Part shown: positions 47,219-56,163 of the stretch, piece after piece
Layout of the letters: every line of letters starts with the position of its first letter
Numbering within the stretch: the stretch's first letter is position 1
DNA from: Nostoc sp. UHCC 0870
GTDB lineage: Bacteria > Cyanobacteriota > Cyanobacteriia > Cyanobacteriales > Nostocaceae
DNA length: 64,000 nucleotides
Assembly (NCBI RefSeq): GCF_022063185.1
Contig: NZ_CP091913.1
Location: 2,729,501-2,793,500, forward strand
Direction: 5' to 3'
Notes under the pieces: generated by a model
Seen by the model: only the letters and a program-made list of their open reading frames with translations
Told to the model about the DNA's origin: nothing
Database searches by the model: none
Program-made: the position numbers and the translations under genes

Positions 47219-48115
47219 TTACGAATTACGAATTAACTCCCATGCCAACTTAGCAGCACCTACCATACCTGCTGAGTTACCTAATTGTGCGGGAAGAATT
47301 TGTAACCCAGCGCGAGAGGTTGGCATGACGCGCTGTGCAATTTCTGCCTTGACAGCTGGTAAGAAAAACTCAACACTAGCACTAACGCCACCACCAATAA
47401 TCACAGCTTCTGGTGTTAAAACGTAAATTAAACTAGTTAAACCAATACCTAAATACCTGCCATATTCTGCCCAAAATGCTAACGCATTGACATCTCCTGA
47501 TTGTGCTAGCATTCCTAATTCCACAGGTTCTTTGCCGGTCAGACGACGAATGGCTTTAACTGAGGTGTATTGTTCTAAAGAGCCTTGATTACCACTCTTA
47601 CACATTGGCCCATCAGCTTGGAGTGTGATTAATCCTAATTCTCCAGCTGCACCTTGATGTCCCACAAACAAGTTGCCATTCAGAATAATTGCACCACCAA
47701 CACCAGTACCCAGGGTTAACAGAATAAAATTGCGAAATTGGCGACCTGCACCTAACCAAGCCTCAGCCACACCGGCACAATTAGCATCATTCTCGATAAT
47801 AGTCGGCTTGCCAATTTTAGCTTCTAACCAATCAGCCAGAGGTATATTCTGCCATCCTGGTAAATTAATCGCAATTTGAGCAATGCGTCTTGTAGCATCA
47901 GCCGGGCCAGGAGTACCTACACCGATAGCTATAGTTTGATTATCTGGGTCAATTTGTGCGATCGCATCCACCATAACAGCAAACACAGCCTCCGGTGTCG
48001 CAGGTTGTGGTGTGGCGATAGTCAAAGATTGCAGACAACTACCATCTTGACTGAATCGCCCCAATTTAATAGCTGTTCCCCCCAAATCAATCCCGATTAC
48101 TTGAGAATTCCCCAC
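47219..48115 (-). CDS. ROK-family glucokinase-like kinase
   Basis: 298 residues. ROK pattern: VIGIDLGGTAIKLGRF at the start, VGVGTPGPADA, IENDANCAGVAEAWLGAG (catalytic Asp), LTLGTGVGGAIILNG and VIIGGGVSAS. The zinc-site CxCGxxGCxE region reads MCKSGNQGSLE, so two of the usual three cysteines are Ser; the zinc site is probably lost. A sugar (glucose) kinase role is likely. Its C-terminal codons lie within ATTACGA-type repeats. Confidence 0.87.
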   Translation of the reverse strand: MGNSQVIGIDLGGTAIKLGRFSQDGSCLQSLTIATPQPATPEAVFAVMVDAIAQIDPDNQTIAIGVGTPGPADATRRIAQIAINLPGWQNIPLADWLEAKIGKPTIIENDANCAGVAEAWLGAGRQFRNFILLTLGTGVGGAIILNGNLFVGHQGAAGELGLITLQADGPMCKSGNQGSLEQYTSVKAIRRLTGKEPVELGMLAQSGDVNALAFWAEYGRYLGIGLTSLIYVLTPEAVIIGGGVSASVEFFLPAVKAEIAQRVMPTSRAGLQILPAQLGNSAGMVGAAKLAWELIRNS

Positions 48116-48201
48116 TTTTCCATCCTCACACCGAAAACTCTCAGCTAGCTGTGACTAAGCTGATCAAAATTCCCCGTCTTAGGGTAATTTACAAAAGCAT
48201 A

Positions 48202-48405
48202 TTAGCTTTTTTGTGTTTCTCTGCCAAAAAATTCTAAGTTATCAGTCTTTTTAGGTGTGAATCTTAAATCAGTAACAATAGTAGAACGAACATTTGATTG
48301 TTCTTGCCAAGCTGTAACCGGCGCACCGCGTAAAATGCCAGCCAAAGCCACAGAAAGCATAAATCCACCAGCCGCCGCCGCAATTAAAGAAATGTTATCT
48401 TTCAC
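48202..48405 (-). CDS. Small single-pass membrane protein, 67 aa
   Basis: 67 residues: MKDNISLIAAAAGGFMLSVA begins with a hydrophobic N-terminal helix, then a polar tail ending RFTPKKTDNLEFFGRETQKS. No family recognised. It lies between the ROK kinase and the ABC permease on the same strand. The opposite-strand ORF at this place is weaker. Confidence 0.5.
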   Translation of the reverse strand: MKDNISLIAAAAGGFMLSVALAGILRGAPVTAWQEQSNVRSTIVTDLRFTPKKTDNLEFFGRETQKS

Positions 48406-48516
48406 TCTAATCTCTCAGTCATTAATAAAGTATGTATTCTATTCAAAACGCTAAAATTCAAAACAACAACTCTTAATTTTGAATTTTGAATTTTGAATTT
48501 GATTATAAGGGGTTGA

Positions 48517-49431
48517 CTATTTCCGGTTTCTATTTTCTCCCCGTAATCGGGGATTGACAAATTCATTTAACCCCTCACCAAGTAGTGATAACCCTACCAC
48601 CATAAAAGTCATCGCTAAACCAGGGAAAAGGGTAGTCCACCAAATACCTGTAGGTAAGGCTTCTAGAGCTTGTTTTAAATCGTATCCCCATTCTGGCACT
48701 TCTTCGGGTAAGCCTAGCCCTAAAAAGCCCAAACCACCTAATACTAAAATGGCATCGGCGGCGTTAAGGGTAAAGAGTACAGGTACGCTTTGAATGACGT
48801 TTAAAAATAGATATCTAGAAAGCACAACCCAAGTAGAAGCACCCATTGCTTGAGCCGCTTCAATAAACACTTCTGTTTTGACGCTGACCGTATGATTACG
48901 GACGACTCGATAATATTGAGGAATGTATGCAATACTAATAGCGATCGCAGCGTTTAATATGCCTCGACCTACAACAAACGCTAGTGTCACGGAAAGCAGC
49001 AGTCCTGGTAAGGTGTAGATACTATCCATCATAAACAACAACACCTTATCTAACTTACCACCCAGGTAGCCACTCAGCATCCCCAGAGGTACACCAATTA
49101 TCATACTCAGCGCGGTAGCCAAAATCACCACTTGTAGAGCGGCTTGTGCGCCAAATATCGTCCGAGAGAACACATCATGTCCTAAACGGCTAGTACCAAA
49201 CCAATGTTTAGCAGATGGTGCTTCTTGTATCGGGTTCGAGAGAAATTCTTTCGGATTTTGTAGCCATCCCCAAGATTGCAGTACAGGCGCAAAGAAAGCC
49301 AGGAAAATAAAGAACAAGGTAATGGCTAACCCAATGAGCATTAATTTTTGGGAAAGACTGGGATTTTTAGCAAAACTGATCAACTTTGGCAGATGACGTT
49401 TAGTAATGGTCATGGGTAACACAAGAAGCAA
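48517..49431 (-). CDS. ABC transporter permease, dipeptide/oligopeptide type (DppC/OppC)
   Basis: 304 residues with six or so membrane helices and the permease EAA-like loop EAAQAMGASTWVVLSRYLFLNVIQSV. N-terminal OppC-type segment NPIQEAPSAKHWFGTSRLGHDVFSRTIFGAQ is present, as is the C-terminal LGLGLPEEVPEWGYDLKQALE. Imports peptides or nickel-type ligands with partners encoded elsewhere; no substrate-binding protein or ATPase gene is adjacent. MTITKRHLP is a possible later start. Confidence 0.9.
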   Translation of the reverse strand: MLLVLPMTITKRHLPKLISFAKNPSLSQKLMLIGLAITLFFIFLAFFAPVLQSWGWLQNPKEFLSNPIQEAPSAKHWFGTSRLGHDVFSRTIFGAQAALQVVILATALSMIIGVPLGMLSGYLGGKLDKVLLFMMDSIYTLPGLLLSVTLAFVVGRGILNAAIAISIAYIPQYYRVVRNHTVSVKTEVFIEAAQAMGASTWVVLSRYLFLNVIQSVPVLFTLNAADAILVLGGLGFLGLGLPEEVPEWGYDLKQALEALPTGIWWTTLFPGLAMTFMVVGLSLLGEGLNEFVNPRLRGENRNRK

Positions 49432-49565
49432 AATATGCTGACCATTTTACATACCAGATGGGGAATTGGGCATTAGCCATAAAAAAGTCAAAATTATTCC
49501 CGTTAGCGTCACGCAGTGAATAATTTTTGACTTTTGACTTCCGCGTAGCGGTACTACTCCCCACT

Positions 49566-50021
49566 TTAGAAATATTTCAACCGGATTTGAATACTAGTAT
49601 TTGCTCCAGCTAAGAAAAAGGCTGCATCACTAAATTTGGGTGGACCAGTGAGAATTGCGGGGTTTCTAGAAAAGCCAAAGCCTTCTTTAGGGATACCTAG
49701 AGCATTTGTATTTAAAGTGCCATCGCTATTTTTATCGTGAATTACAGCGACAGCATAATTACCTGCTTTTAAATTATCAAAGGTCAATTTTAAAGGAGTT
49801 CCGCTAATTTTACTACACTGATTGCTGACGACACGTTTGCTATCACTGGGAAATCCTTGACTGCTAGCAAAGACATTGACACAGACTAGCCCTGTTTGGT
49901 TTTTCAATCCATCAATTTCTACGGTTAGTTTGCCGTTGAAGTTAGCTTGAACACTTGATGTCAATACTAGGTTTCCTAGCATTGTAAGTAGCATCACGCC
50001 AACGGGGATTTTTGTTCGCAT
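49566..50021 (-). CDS. Secreted DUF2141 protein
   Basis: 151 residues: signal peptide (cleaved near SSVQAN), then the DUF2141 pattern LTVEIDGLKNQTGLVCVNVFAS, LKAGNYAVAVIHDKNSDGTLNTNALGIPKEGFGFSRNP. The HDKNSDGxLxxN segment is the conserved centre and may bind metal. Exported, role unknown. Confidence 0.88.
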   Translation of the reverse strand: MRTKIPVGVMLLTMLGNLVLTSSVQANFNGKLTVEIDGLKNQTGLVCVNVFASSQGFPSDSKRVVSNQCSKISGTPLKLTFDNLKAGNYAVAVIHDKNSDGTLNTNALGIPKEGFGFSRNPAILTGPPKFSDAAFFLAGANTSIQIRLKYF

Positions 50022-50102
50022 AAGATTTTTGGTTAAAATGAATACTATCAGCTAGTGCAGATTCATCCTGACACAAATCTATTAATCTATGCAAGGCAAA
50101 TG

Positions 50103-51494
50103 TTAACTGTTGACGGGAATATGAATGATGAATTCAGATCCCTTTCCTACGGTTGATACACAATATATCTGCCCACCGTGTTTTTCTACAATAATTTGAT
50201 GACAAATAGACAGTCCCAATCCAGTGCCTTTACCTACAGGTTTCGTCGTGAAAAACGGATCAAATAGTCGATTTTTGATATCGTCTGGAATGCCTAAACC
50301 ATTATCAGCTATGCGAATCATGACTTGCTGATTGTTAATGTTTTCAGTGCGAATACAAATTTGTAGTTGAGTTTCTATTTCATAATTGTTGCTTGTTAAC
50401 TCTTGACTATTGACGATTGACTCTTCCAAGGCATCAATAGCATTAGTTAGAATATTCATAAATACCTGATTGAGTAACCCAGCATAACAATCTACTAGAG
50501 GAAGATTGCCATATTCTTTAATAACGCTAATATTTTGATTATTTTTGTGATATTTGAGACGACTCTGTAAGATTAATAGCGTACTATCAATACCTTCGTG
50601 AATATCAACTATTTTTCTATCAGATTCATCTAATCGTGAAAAATTTCTTAGGGAAAGGACAATCTGAGTAATGCGTTTGCAACCAGCTTGCATAGAACTT
50701 AAAAGATCAGGTAAATCTTTGGCAATAAACTCTAATTCATTGTCATAAATTGCAGTTGTAATCTCATCTACAGGGTGGGGATAATATTTTTGATACAACT
50801 TGATCAAATCCAGGAAATTACTACTGTAGTTAATCACATGGGCAATATTCCCAGCAATAAAGTTGATAGGGTTATTAACCTCATGGGCAATACCTGCTAC
50901 CAACTGACCTAAAGCAGCCATTTTCTCATTTTGTAATAGTCGGCTATAGTTTTTCTTTAAGTCACGAAATCCAGCCTTAGCTAACTGAGACTGTTCTTCT
51001 ACTTGTTGTAGTTGAGCCAGGGTGAGAGCATGAATCTGAGAATTAGCTAGGAGTAACTGATGAAAGTCAACTATGCCATAATTACCAGATTGACTTTTAA
51101 TGAGAATTGGCTCATAGACAAGCTCAGGCGATCGCTGTAATGCCATCTGAGTTGCTTCTACAATGGTCATATCTTGATCAAATATGCACATCTCAGGTTG
51201 CAGGCAATTATAAAGGTTTTCGATAGGACGCATGGAAAACAACCCTAAACTATAAGGGCGGCTCATATACTCAAAGAATTGCTTTCGGGAAATCATCCCA
51301 ACAAAACCCTGATTTTTAGTCAAGATAATTCCTGGTAAAAACGTTTCTTGCTCAAAATTTTTAATTAGTCTGTTTCCTGGGAGATGTAGCTCACATTGAA
51401 CTTCCCACCTTGGTAATGCTTCTAAAGTCGAATCTAATTGCAGGCCGATTTCATTAGCATTGCTGATGCTATCAATAGCAAGCATAATCTCCAT
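50103..51494 (-). CDS. Sensor histidine kinase (CBS-like sensory N-terminus)
   Basis: 463 residues. The N-terminal about 165 residues resemble a CBS pair ([48 protein letters not shown]). A coiled coil follows, then the histidine kinase: phospho-His in [14 protein letters not shown] (H-box), N-box [12 protein letters not shown], and G-boxes [20 protein letters not shown]. No receiver domain and no adjacent regulator gene. Cytoplasmic with no membrane helix. It lies between the DUF2141 gene and hetF, about 120 nt from the hetF stop, same strand. Confidence 0.92.
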   Translation of the reverse strand: MEIMLAIDSISNANEIGLQLDSTLEALPRWEVQCELHLPGNRLIKNFEQETFLPGIILTKNQGFVGMISRKQFFEYMSRPYSLGLFSMRPIENLYNCLQPEMCIFDQDMTIVEATQMALQRSPELVYEPILIKSQSGNYGIVDFHQLLLANSQIHALTLAQLQQVEEQSQLAKAGFRDLKKNYSRLLQNEKMAALGQLVAGIAHEVNNPINFIAGNIAHVINYSSNFLDLIKLYQKYYPHPVDEITTAIYDNELEFIAKDLPDLLSSMQAGCKRITQIVLSLRNFSRLDESDRKIVDIHEGIDSTLLILQSRLKYHKNNQNISVIKEYGNLPLVDCYAGLLNQVFMNILTNAIDALEESIVNSQELTSNNYEIETQLQICIRTENINNQQVMIRIADNGLGIPDDIKNRLFDPFFTTKPVGKGTGLGLSICHQIIVEKHGGQIYCVSTVGKGSEFIIHIPVNS

Positions 51495-51619
51495 CCTTTT
51501 CCCTTGGTGTGGTATAGCTTGTTGTCTCAGCGCAAATCACAAGAACCCAACATTATTGCTATACCTAGTTTTCCCAAAATGGAGTTACAAATCTTAATGA
51601 CGGGGAATCTAGCAAACCA

Positions 51620-54085
51620 TCAGCTTGCTCTGGGTTTTTCTCGAAGGAGCGATCGCCAATCTGCTAAAGTTGTTTCTGTCCACAGCCAATTATTGCTTAA
51701 TTTATCAATTTGGAAATTTGACGGTTCTTTCTCCAGAACTTTTTCCCGTAATTTGATGGCTTCGTTAATATATTGAGTTCGTCTATTCCCTGAAAAACTT
51801 TTTGCAGACTTATATAGTCCTAGGGCTAAACCAGCATAGGAAGTTAAGACATCATCAGGTGCTTTAGTCTGAGAATCAGCATTTTCTTGTTCGAGTGCTA
51901 AATTTGAAGCTCTAAACCATGAATTATTAGCTCGATTCACGTCACTTTCAGCATAGTAGGCAAATCCTAAAGCATTCTTATATAAAACCGAGTCTGGATT
52001 GGCCTTAACGGCATTTTCCCAGTAACGGCGGGCATCATCAATACTGTATTTTGTATTTCCTGTTTGGAGAAACTGCCAAACTAATCGCCCTCTGAGAAAG
52101 TTAACAGATGCTTTTTGGGCTTGCTTTGCGGGAATTAAATTCAAAGCGGTTTCCGCCGGAGGAAGTACGTTGCGATTTAGTAGTTCTTCTACAGCTACTA
52201 AACCTGCTTCCAAGTCTCCTTGATTTAATCTTTCCGTGGCAATAGTTGTTACCATCTGCGTAGGAATTTGCCTGATATCAGTTGGGATCTGGCCTGGGCT
52301 GGATACAGGCTGGGTAGGGATGGGAGGAATGTCACGTAAGGGTGGTTGTCGATTTTGCCACCACCAAGTAAAAGCTAATACAGTTGCGATCGCACCCGCC
52401 CCAATCATCGCTAAAATCGACCACTGTTGACGCATCCTTGATGATAACAAACTTAAATTCTGCAAATTTGCTGACGAGTTTTGGGCTGTTCCATTATTGC
52501 TTACAGGAGGTACTATTTTTGGTGACTCTGTTTCTCTGGGCGCAGCCGCCATTTGTCCTTCTGAGAGACTATAATCTGGCATCTGGTGTCTAACTTCTTC
52601 TAGTAGATCAGGTGCTTCATTCCCAGGAATTTGTTGATCGAGTTGGCGAAATATATCAGAGACAAAAGCAGAATCTTCTGCATAACTAGGATCATCGTAC
52701 TCAATTTCATCAACTAAATCACCCCAAGTATCTTCTCCTAGCCAGTCTAAGCCAGAATTATCACGGGCTAACCCAGAGGGAATCATGCCCTCAATAGGTA
52801 CAGACATTTCTGAATCATCCACTACAGCAGAATAAGCAGCCGTAGTAGTTGAAGTTGCCGTCAAAGGTGGGCTATACTCCGCCAAGGAATCTGCACTGGT
52901 AGGAGAAGCGGTTTTTGGATATAGAAACCCGTTAAATTCTGGCTGGAGATATAAAATTGGTAATGCCCAGTATAGCTGGTGTGAACCATAGGCAGAAATT
53001 AATCCCTGACGGACTCGACTCACGCATAAATCCACGGGATACCCTTGACTGAGGTTGCGGTAAAACAATTGGGTGAGTGTCAACGCCACTTCATCAGGAA
53101 TCCTTTCTGACATTGCCAAAACGCTTTGAATACCCCGCTTGACTAAGCTTTCTGTCAGGTTACGTTCCCATGAGTCTTTAGGAATATCAGTTGTAGCAGC
53201 GTATGTTCCCCAGCAGGAATTAAATACCGCCATTTTGATATTGTTATTAACCAGCAATCCTGCTAAATCGTCACCACTGAGGGTTTCTGTCAAGCCGGTT
53301 CTATTACTAACAAGATAAATTTCCCCGCCGTTTGGCCCTAAATTACTGTGACCGGAATAGTGGAGAACATGAAATTTTCCTTGTTCTAAAGCCTGGGTTA
53401 ATTCTTCTCTACCAGGTTGGTCTAGTAAAGTGAGTTCAATTTCTGGTAGATAATGACCACCATCTAAGGTTCTGGGTAACTGACGTTGCAGTTCAGCTCG
53501 TAATTTGATACCTTCTTGCTTCAGGAGATCCAAACTATCTTGATCTGTGGGCGATGCTAGTACCATTAAGACCCTAATCACGCCATCTTCCGGGAGTTTA
53601 TTTCTATTAGCTGAAGGTAAGCGGGAGGCGGGGGATATACCACTTTGGTAGCGAGAGAAAGCAATATAGGGGCCTGTTGCGAGGGGGCGATCGCCTGCGT
53701 GCATGACTTCCCACGGCAGACGTGCTAACTTATTATCTTTAAGCCCCAAACGCAAACGCAGCACCTGTTGTTGATTCTGGGCAATCCCCTGGGCTGTAAT
53801 CCAACTATCTCTAAGAGTGCCTTGAAACAGTGCGTTATAAAGTTTCTGACCCAATGCCACTAAACTAACAGAGTTTTTGGCGATCGCACTAGAGGCGATC
53901 GTGTCTCCCTGTAATATTATCTTCAATGGGTCATTCATCAGATGCCCAGCAGATGCCAACCAATCAGCCACAGGCCAAGTCACTAGTTCTTCTGCCAATG
54001 GGACACCAGGCGCGACTCGTTCCGTCCGCACCAAGTAGTCATTTTGCCCTACTGGAGTCACGGAAATGTGAAATTCCTGGGTCAC
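51620..54085 (-). CDS. hetF: HetF, CHAT-domain protease required for heterocyst differentiation
   Basis: 821 residues; PCC 7120 HetF is about 812. The N-terminal CHAT domain (about 100-400) has His246 in HYSGHS and Cys291 in FNSCWG, the caspase-like dyad. A low-complexity acidic linker (about 405-560), one membrane helix (about 565-585, WSILAMIGAGAIATVLAFTWW) and a TPR-like helical region (about 620-800) follow. HetF is needed for HetR turnover and normal cell division in Anabaena. The identification is strengthened by the NsiR1 array immediately upstream on the other strand, the known arrangement at hetF. Confidence 0.9.
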   Translation of the reverse strand: MTQEFHISVTPVGQNDYLVRTERVAPGVPLAEELVTWPVADWLASAGHLMNDPLKIILQGDTIASSAIAKNSVSLVALGQKLYNALFQGTLRDSWITAQGIAQNQQQVLRLRLGLKDNKLARLPWEVMHAGDRPLATGPYIAFSRYQSGISPASRLPSANRNKLPEDGVIRVLMVLASPTDQDSLDLLKQEGIKLRAELQRQLPRTLDGGHYLPEIELTLLDQPGREELTQALEQGKFHVLHYSGHSNLGPNGGEIYLVSNRTGLTETLSGDDLAGLLVNNNIKMAVFNSCWGTYAATTDIPKDSWERNLTESLVKRGIQSVLAMSERIPDEVALTLTQLFYRNLSQGYPVDLCVSRVRQGLISAYGSHQLYWALPILYLQPEFNGFLYPKTASPTSADSLAEYSPPLTATSTTTAAYSAVVDDSEMSVPIEGMIPSGLARDNSGLDWLGEDTWGDLVDEIEYDDPSYAEDSAFVSDIFRQLDQQIPGNEAPDLLEEVRHQMPDYSLSEGQMAAAPRETESPKIVPPVSNNGTAQNSSANLQNLSLLSSRMRQQWSILAMIGAGAIATVLAFTWWWQNRQPPLRDIPPIPTQPVSSPGQIPTDIRQIPTQMVTTIATERLNQGDLEAGLVAVEELLNRNVLPPAETALNLIPAKQAQKASVNFLRGRLVWQFLQTGNTKYSIDDARRYWENAVKANPDSVLYKNALGFAYYAESDVNRANNSWFRASNLALEQENADSQTKAPDDVLTSYAGLALGLYKSAKSFSGNRRTQYINEAIKLREKVLEKEPSNFQIDKLSNNWLWTETTLADWRSLLREKPRAS

Positions 54086-54265
54086 AACTTCTCCTGTCCG
54101 CCTCCTAAATCTAATTTGAAACGCGAAAGTTTCAATTCGATTTTTCGCTCCTTCTGATACTGTAGATGGATTCGACCACTTATTGTTTATAAAATAAATG
54201 GCTTTTCTTTCTCTACATTTACAACTTTAGCCGGATTAGTTGACATCTGCCCAGAATAATGTATC
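54086..54265. promoter_or_regulatory. hetF leader / divergent region with the first NsiR1 unit
   Basis: 180 bp between the hetF start and the first NsiR1 unit. The units beyond are transcribed away from hetF. In PCC 7120 the first NsiR1 copies are antisense to the hetF 5' leader, so the hetF transcript probably begins within the array here too. Confidence 0.55.
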
Positions 54266-54323
54266 GGTAGATGCACCTTGATCTTCAAAACCCCTCGTTG
54301 GCTAACACCTGACTAGGGGTTTT
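54266..54323 (+). ncRNA. nsiR1: NsiR1-like unit 1 (diverged, hetF-proximal)
   Basis: GGTAGATGCACC start is kept; the middle differs, and the hairpin ends GGGGTTTTATC. It lies in the presumed hetF leader on the opposite strand. Its promoter has GCCGGA rather than TCCTGA. Confidence 0.75.
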
Positions 54324-54453
54324 ATCTATTACTAATATCTACTTAGTCTATTTCATCAAAGCAAATAGGGCAAAATCTATTATTACCAAAGAATATTAAT
54401 TAAACTTAGAGAGGCAAAACTGTATCTTATAATACTTGGTATATGTTATACTT

Positions 54454-54516
54454 AGTAAATACACCCTGATAACTAACTCCCCTGGCTTGGCTAACACCTG
54501 ACTGGGGGCTTTTTTT
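54454..54516 (+). ncRNA. nsiR1: NsiR1 unit 2
   Basis: Starts AGTAAATACACCC in place of GGTAGATGCACCC; terminator hairpin and T-run as in the consensus. Its upstream lacks the regular TCCTGA-TAGAAC pair and has TTATAATACT instead. Confidence 0.8.
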
Positions 54517-54591
54517 ATGCGTCACCATCAATAATTAGCTAATTTAAGAAATTCATCCTGAAACTACTAAAGAAAGGTAGAACAATTAATT

Positions 54592-54654
54592 GGTAGATGC
54601 ACCCTGATAACTAACTCCCCTAGCTTGGCTAACACCTGACTGGGGGCTTTTTTT
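54592..54654 (+). ncRNA. nsiR1: NsiR1 unit 3
   Basis: Consensus unit: TCCTGA, 16-bp gap, TAGAAC; then GGTAGATGCACCC and a CCCCTAG...CTGGGGG hairpin with T7. Confidence 0.9.
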
Positions 54655-54729
54655 ATGCGTCACCATCAATAATTAGCTAATTTAAGAAATTCATCCTGAA
54701 ACTACTAAAGAAAGGTAGAACAATTAATT

Positions 54730-54792
54730 GGTAGATGCACCCTGATAACTAACTCCCCTAGCTTGGCTAACACCTGACTGGGGGCTTTTTTT
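54730..54792 (+). ncRNA. nsiR1: NsiR1 unit 4
   Basis: Consensus unit, 138 bp after unit 3. Confidence 0.9.
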
Positions 54793-54867
54793 ATGCGTCG
54801 CCATCCATAATTAGCTAATTTAAGAAATTTGTCCTGAAACTACTAAAGAAAGGTAGAACAATTAATT

Positions 54868-54930
54868 GGTAGATGCACCCTGATAACTAACTCCCCTAGC
54901 TTGGCTAACACCTGACTGGGGGCTTTTTTT
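54868..54930 (+). ncRNA. nsiR1: NsiR1 unit 5
   Basis: Consensus unit, 138 bp after unit 4; the spacer changes from ATTCATCCTGA to ATTTGTCCTGA. Confidence 0.9.
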
Positions 54931-55006
54931 ATGCGTCGCCATCCATAAATTAGCTAATTTAAGAAATTTGTCCTGAAACTACTAAAGAAAGGTAGAACAA
55001 TTAATT

Positions 55007-55069
55007 GGTAGATGCACCCTGATAACTAACTCCCCTGGCTTGGCTAACACCTGACTAGGGGCTTTTTTT
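55007..55069 (+). ncRNA. nsiR1: NsiR1 unit 6
   Basis: Consensus unit with the stem pair CCCCTGG...CTAGGGG. Confidence 0.9.
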
Positions 55070-55144
55070 ATGCGTCGCCATCAATAATTAGCTAATTTAA
55101 GAAATTTGTCCTGAAACTACTAAAGAAAGGTAGAACAATCAATT

Positions 55145-55207
55145 GGTAGATGCACCCTGATAACTAACTCCCCTAGCTTGGCTAACACCTGACTGGGGGC
55201 TTTTTTT
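55145..55207 (+). ncRNA. nsiR1: NsiR1 unit 7
   Basis: Consensus unit; one C for T change (AACAATCAATT) between -10 and start. Confidence 0.9.
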
Positions 55208-55282
55208 ATGCGTCGCCATCAATAATTAGCTAATTTAAGAAATTTGTCCTGAAACTACTAAAGAAAGGTAGAACAATTAATT

Positions 55283-55345
55283 GGTAGATGCACCCTGATA
55301 ACTAACTCCCCTGGCTTGGCTAACACCTGACTAGGGGCTTTTTTT
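55283..55345 (+). ncRNA. nsiR1: NsiR1 unit 8
   Basis: Consensus unit; the following spacer switches to ATGTCTAACCATCC. Confidence 0.9.
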
Positions 55346-55421
55346 ATGTCTAACCATCCATAAATTAGCTAATTTAAGAAATTTGTCCTGAAACTACTAA
55401 AGAAAGGTAGAACAATTAATT

Positions 55422-55484
55422 GGTAGATGCACCCTGATAACTAACTCCCCTAGCTTGGCTAACACCTGACTAGGGGCTTTTTTT
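55422..55484 (+). ncRNA. nsiR1: NsiR1 unit 9
   Basis: Consensus unit with the fully paired CCCCTAG...CTAGGGG stem. Confidence 0.9.
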
Positions 55485-55560
55485 ATGTCTAACCATCCAT
55501 AAATTAGCTAATTTAAGAAATTTGTCCTGAAACTACTAAAGAAAGGTAGAACAATTAATT

Positions 55561-55623
55561 GGTAGATGCACCCTGATAACTAACTCCCCTAGCTTGGCTA
55601 ACACCTGACTAGGGGCTTTTTTT
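55561..55623 (+). ncRNA. nsiR1: NsiR1 unit 10
   Basis: Consensus unit; RNA region identical to unit 9. Confidence 0.9.
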
Positions 55624-55699
55624 ATGTCTAACCATCCATAAATTAGCTAATTTAAGAAATTTGTCCTGAAACTACTAAAGAAAGGTAGAACAATTAATT

Positions 55700-55763
55700 G
55701 GTAGATGCACCCTGATAACTAACTCCCCTGGCTTGGCTAACACCTGACTGGGGGCTTTTTTTT
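55700..55763 (+). ncRNA. nsiR1: NsiR1 unit 11
   Basis: Last regular unit; T8 run, then unrelated spacer. Confidence 0.9.
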
Positions 55764-55841
55764 GTGAAGCAATCAGCAACCCTATCAATAACAAATTTAT
55801 TGAGGAGATACTGATTGCCTTTGAAAAAAATTAACTACTTT

Positions 55842-55902
55842 GATGAATGTACCCTAATCAATAACTCCCCTAATTGACTGCCACCGACGAGAGCTTTTTT
55901 TT
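55842..55902 (+). ncRNA. nsiR1: NsiR1-like unit 12 (diverged)
   Basis: GATGAATGTACCC start, CTCCCC and a weak hairpin (GACGAGAG) with T8; the standard promoter is absent upstream. Confidence 0.65.
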
Positions 55903-55974
55903 GGTATGCAAAAAAGCAACTCCATTTGTGACAATTCCTCCGGAATGTATTGTCGAATTCTAGAACAATTAATT

Positions 55975-56035
55975 GGTAGATGCACCCTGATAATTGACTC
56001 CCCCTGGCTGGCTGCCACCACTAGGGGCTTTTTTT
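55975..56035 (+). ncRNA. nsiR1: NsiR1 unit 13 with canonical TCCGGA promoter
   Basis: GGTAGATGCACCC start kept, middle diverged, CCCCTGG...CTAGGGG hairpin and T7. Upstream is TCCGGA (55939-55944), 16 bp, then TAGAAC (55961-55966): the DIF+ heterocyst promoter form. Confidence 0.82.
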
Positions 56036-56105
56036 GGGAAAAATCACAGTCAACCTTTACATGAATTTATCCGGAAAACTGAAATTTATCCTGGAAAAAT
56101 TAATT

Positions 56106-56163
56106 GATAGACACGCTTTGATAACTAACTACCCTGTTTGTTTGGTAATTACTAGAGCCTTTA
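56106..56163 (+). ncRNA. NsiR1 remnant (unit 14)
   Basis: GATAGACACGCTTTGATAAC is recognisable, but the terminator is decayed (ACTAGAGCC...). TCCGGA lies upstream at 56070-56075, with no good -10. Probably non-functional. Confidence 0.5.

Larger units (their letters stand above)
54266..56163 (+). other. nsiR1: NsiR1 tandem array (about 14 units)
   Basis: A tandem array of small-RNA genes on the plus strand, opposite to hetF. The regular units (54592-55763) are 138-139 bp long. Each has a promoter-like TCCTGA-N16-TAGAAC and an RNA of about 63 nt starting near GGTAGATGCACCC. The RNA ends in a rho-independent hairpin (CCCCTAG paired with CTRGGGG) and T7. NsiR1 is known in PCC 7120 as a nitrogen-stress, heterocyst-specific RNA present as about 12 tandem copies upstream of hetF and regulating targets in trans and hetF in cis. 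Unit ends diverge. Confidence 0.92.

Noticed and set aside
54454..55763. CRISPR array
   Set aside because: Regular repeats are present, but the 138-bp period is nearly identical throughout, including the 'spacers', and each unit has a promoter and terminator; no cas genes.
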